Assembly (NCBI GenBank): GCA_947522735.1
Contig: CANNTZ010000096.1
Span: 1-5,745, forward strand
DNA: 5,745 nucleotides
From: an uncultured Oscillospiraceae bacterium
Lineage (GTDB): Bacteria; Bacillota; Clostridia; Oscillospirales; Ruminococcaceae
Direction of reading: 5' to 3'
This document shows positions 5,402-5,745 of this stretch, piece after piece. How positions within the stretch are numbered: the stretch's first letter is position 1; every line of letters starts with the position of its first letter. The position numbers were made by a program, and so were the translations under genes. The notes below the pieces were generated by a model. It was not told the DNA's origin. It saw only the letters and a list, made by a program, of their open reading frames with translations, and did no database searches.

Positions 5402-5745
5402 CTATTTGCTCTCGATGCGGTGGCTGAAATCACAGTATTCGCAGAGCATCCTGTCGCCGTCCGGCGCGTTGACGTCCGGCTTGTAGGAGGCCGGGAGGTA
5501 CGGCTCGACGGTGGTGATGCAGTTGTGATTGCGGCAGGGCCCGCCGCAAACGCCCAAAAGCCTGTCGTGCTCGCCTGGCGCCTCGAGCATCTTCATGATA
5601 AGCGCCATCCGAGCATAGACGCCGCACTCCGCCTGACGGAAATACAGCGCGCGCGGGTCGTCATCCACCTCGCAGGTTATCTCGTCCACCCTCGGCAGCG
5701 GGTGCAGCACGATGAGGTCGCGCTTCGCGTGCACAAGCTTTCCCG
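5402..5745 (-). CDS. pyrB: Aspartate carbamoyltransferase, C-terminal end fused to a PyrI-like zinc ribbon (partial, 5' end outside window)
   Basis: Only the last 113 or so codons are present. The catalytic chain condenses carbamoyl phosphate with aspartate in pyrimidine synthesis. Numbering from the in-frame GTG at 5734 (an internal valine), the conserved HPLPRVDEI (11-19) and YFRQAECGVYARMAL (31-45) are the end of the PyrB catalytic domain. About a dozen linker residues later comes a zinc ribbon: C67-x4-C72 (CRNHNC, followed by ITTVEP) and C98-x2-C101 (CEYC, followed by DFSH). This matches the Zn domain of the PyrI regulatory chain, which has CPNSNC, ISHAEP and CKYC and a similar spacing. 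The nucleotide-binding allosteric domain of PyrI is absent between the two parts. Single-chain PyrB-PyrI proteins are known, for example in Thermotoga. No terminator is seen before the next promoter. Confidence 0.9.
   Translation of the reverse strand, partial: GKLVHAKRDLIVLHPLPRVDEITCEVDDDPRALYFRQAECGVYARMALIMKMLEAPGEHDRLLGVCGGPCRNHNCITTVEPYLPASYKPDVNAPDGDRMLCEYCDFSHRIESK

Overview
This 5.7-kb window is GC-rich, densely coded bacterial DNA. The gene order gdpP–rplI–dnaB matches the arrangement known in Bacillota. Together with strong AGGAGG-type ribosome sites, sigma-A-type promoters, an anaerobe-type rubrerythrin and a stand-alone ECF transporter S component, it points to a GC-rich anaerobic member of the Clostridia, perhaps Oscillospirales-like. 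The taxonomic call is inference.

Left part (1-2602, + strand): the 3' part of gdpP (c-di-AMP phosphodiesterase), then rplI (ribosomal protein bL9), then dnaB (replicative helicase). They are spaced 1 and 27 nt apart, so they probably share a transcript. A gene-free stretch follows (2603-2956) between the convergent dnaB and rubrerythrin genes. It holds several inverted repeats and a clear terminator for the rubrerythrin gene.

Middle (2957-3583, - strand): a complete rubrerythrin gene with its own near-consensus promoter. A perfect 7-3-7 palindrome overlaps the -35 box and is a likely operator.

Right part (3622-5745, - strand): reading along the minus strand, first comes the 3' end of an aspartate carbamoyltransferase gene whose product carries a fused PyrI-like zinc ribbon. 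Four bases beyond its stop codon is a promoter, followed by a leader of about 155 nt with hairpins and an intrinsic terminator. Then come an ECF-type S component and, overlapping it by 14 nt, a two-domain protein with a C-terminal uridine-kinase-family P-loop domain. The last two look like an uptake-and-phosphorylate pair for a small nutrient. The substrate cannot be read from the sequence; the neighbouring pyrB and the kinase family make a pyrimidine-type compound one possibility.

The points most worth following are the leader of the ECF gene (a riboswitch-like attenuator of no class I recognise), the coupled ECF/kinase pair, the PyrB–zinc-ribbon fusion without an allosteric domain, and the uncharacterised N-terminal domain of the kinase.
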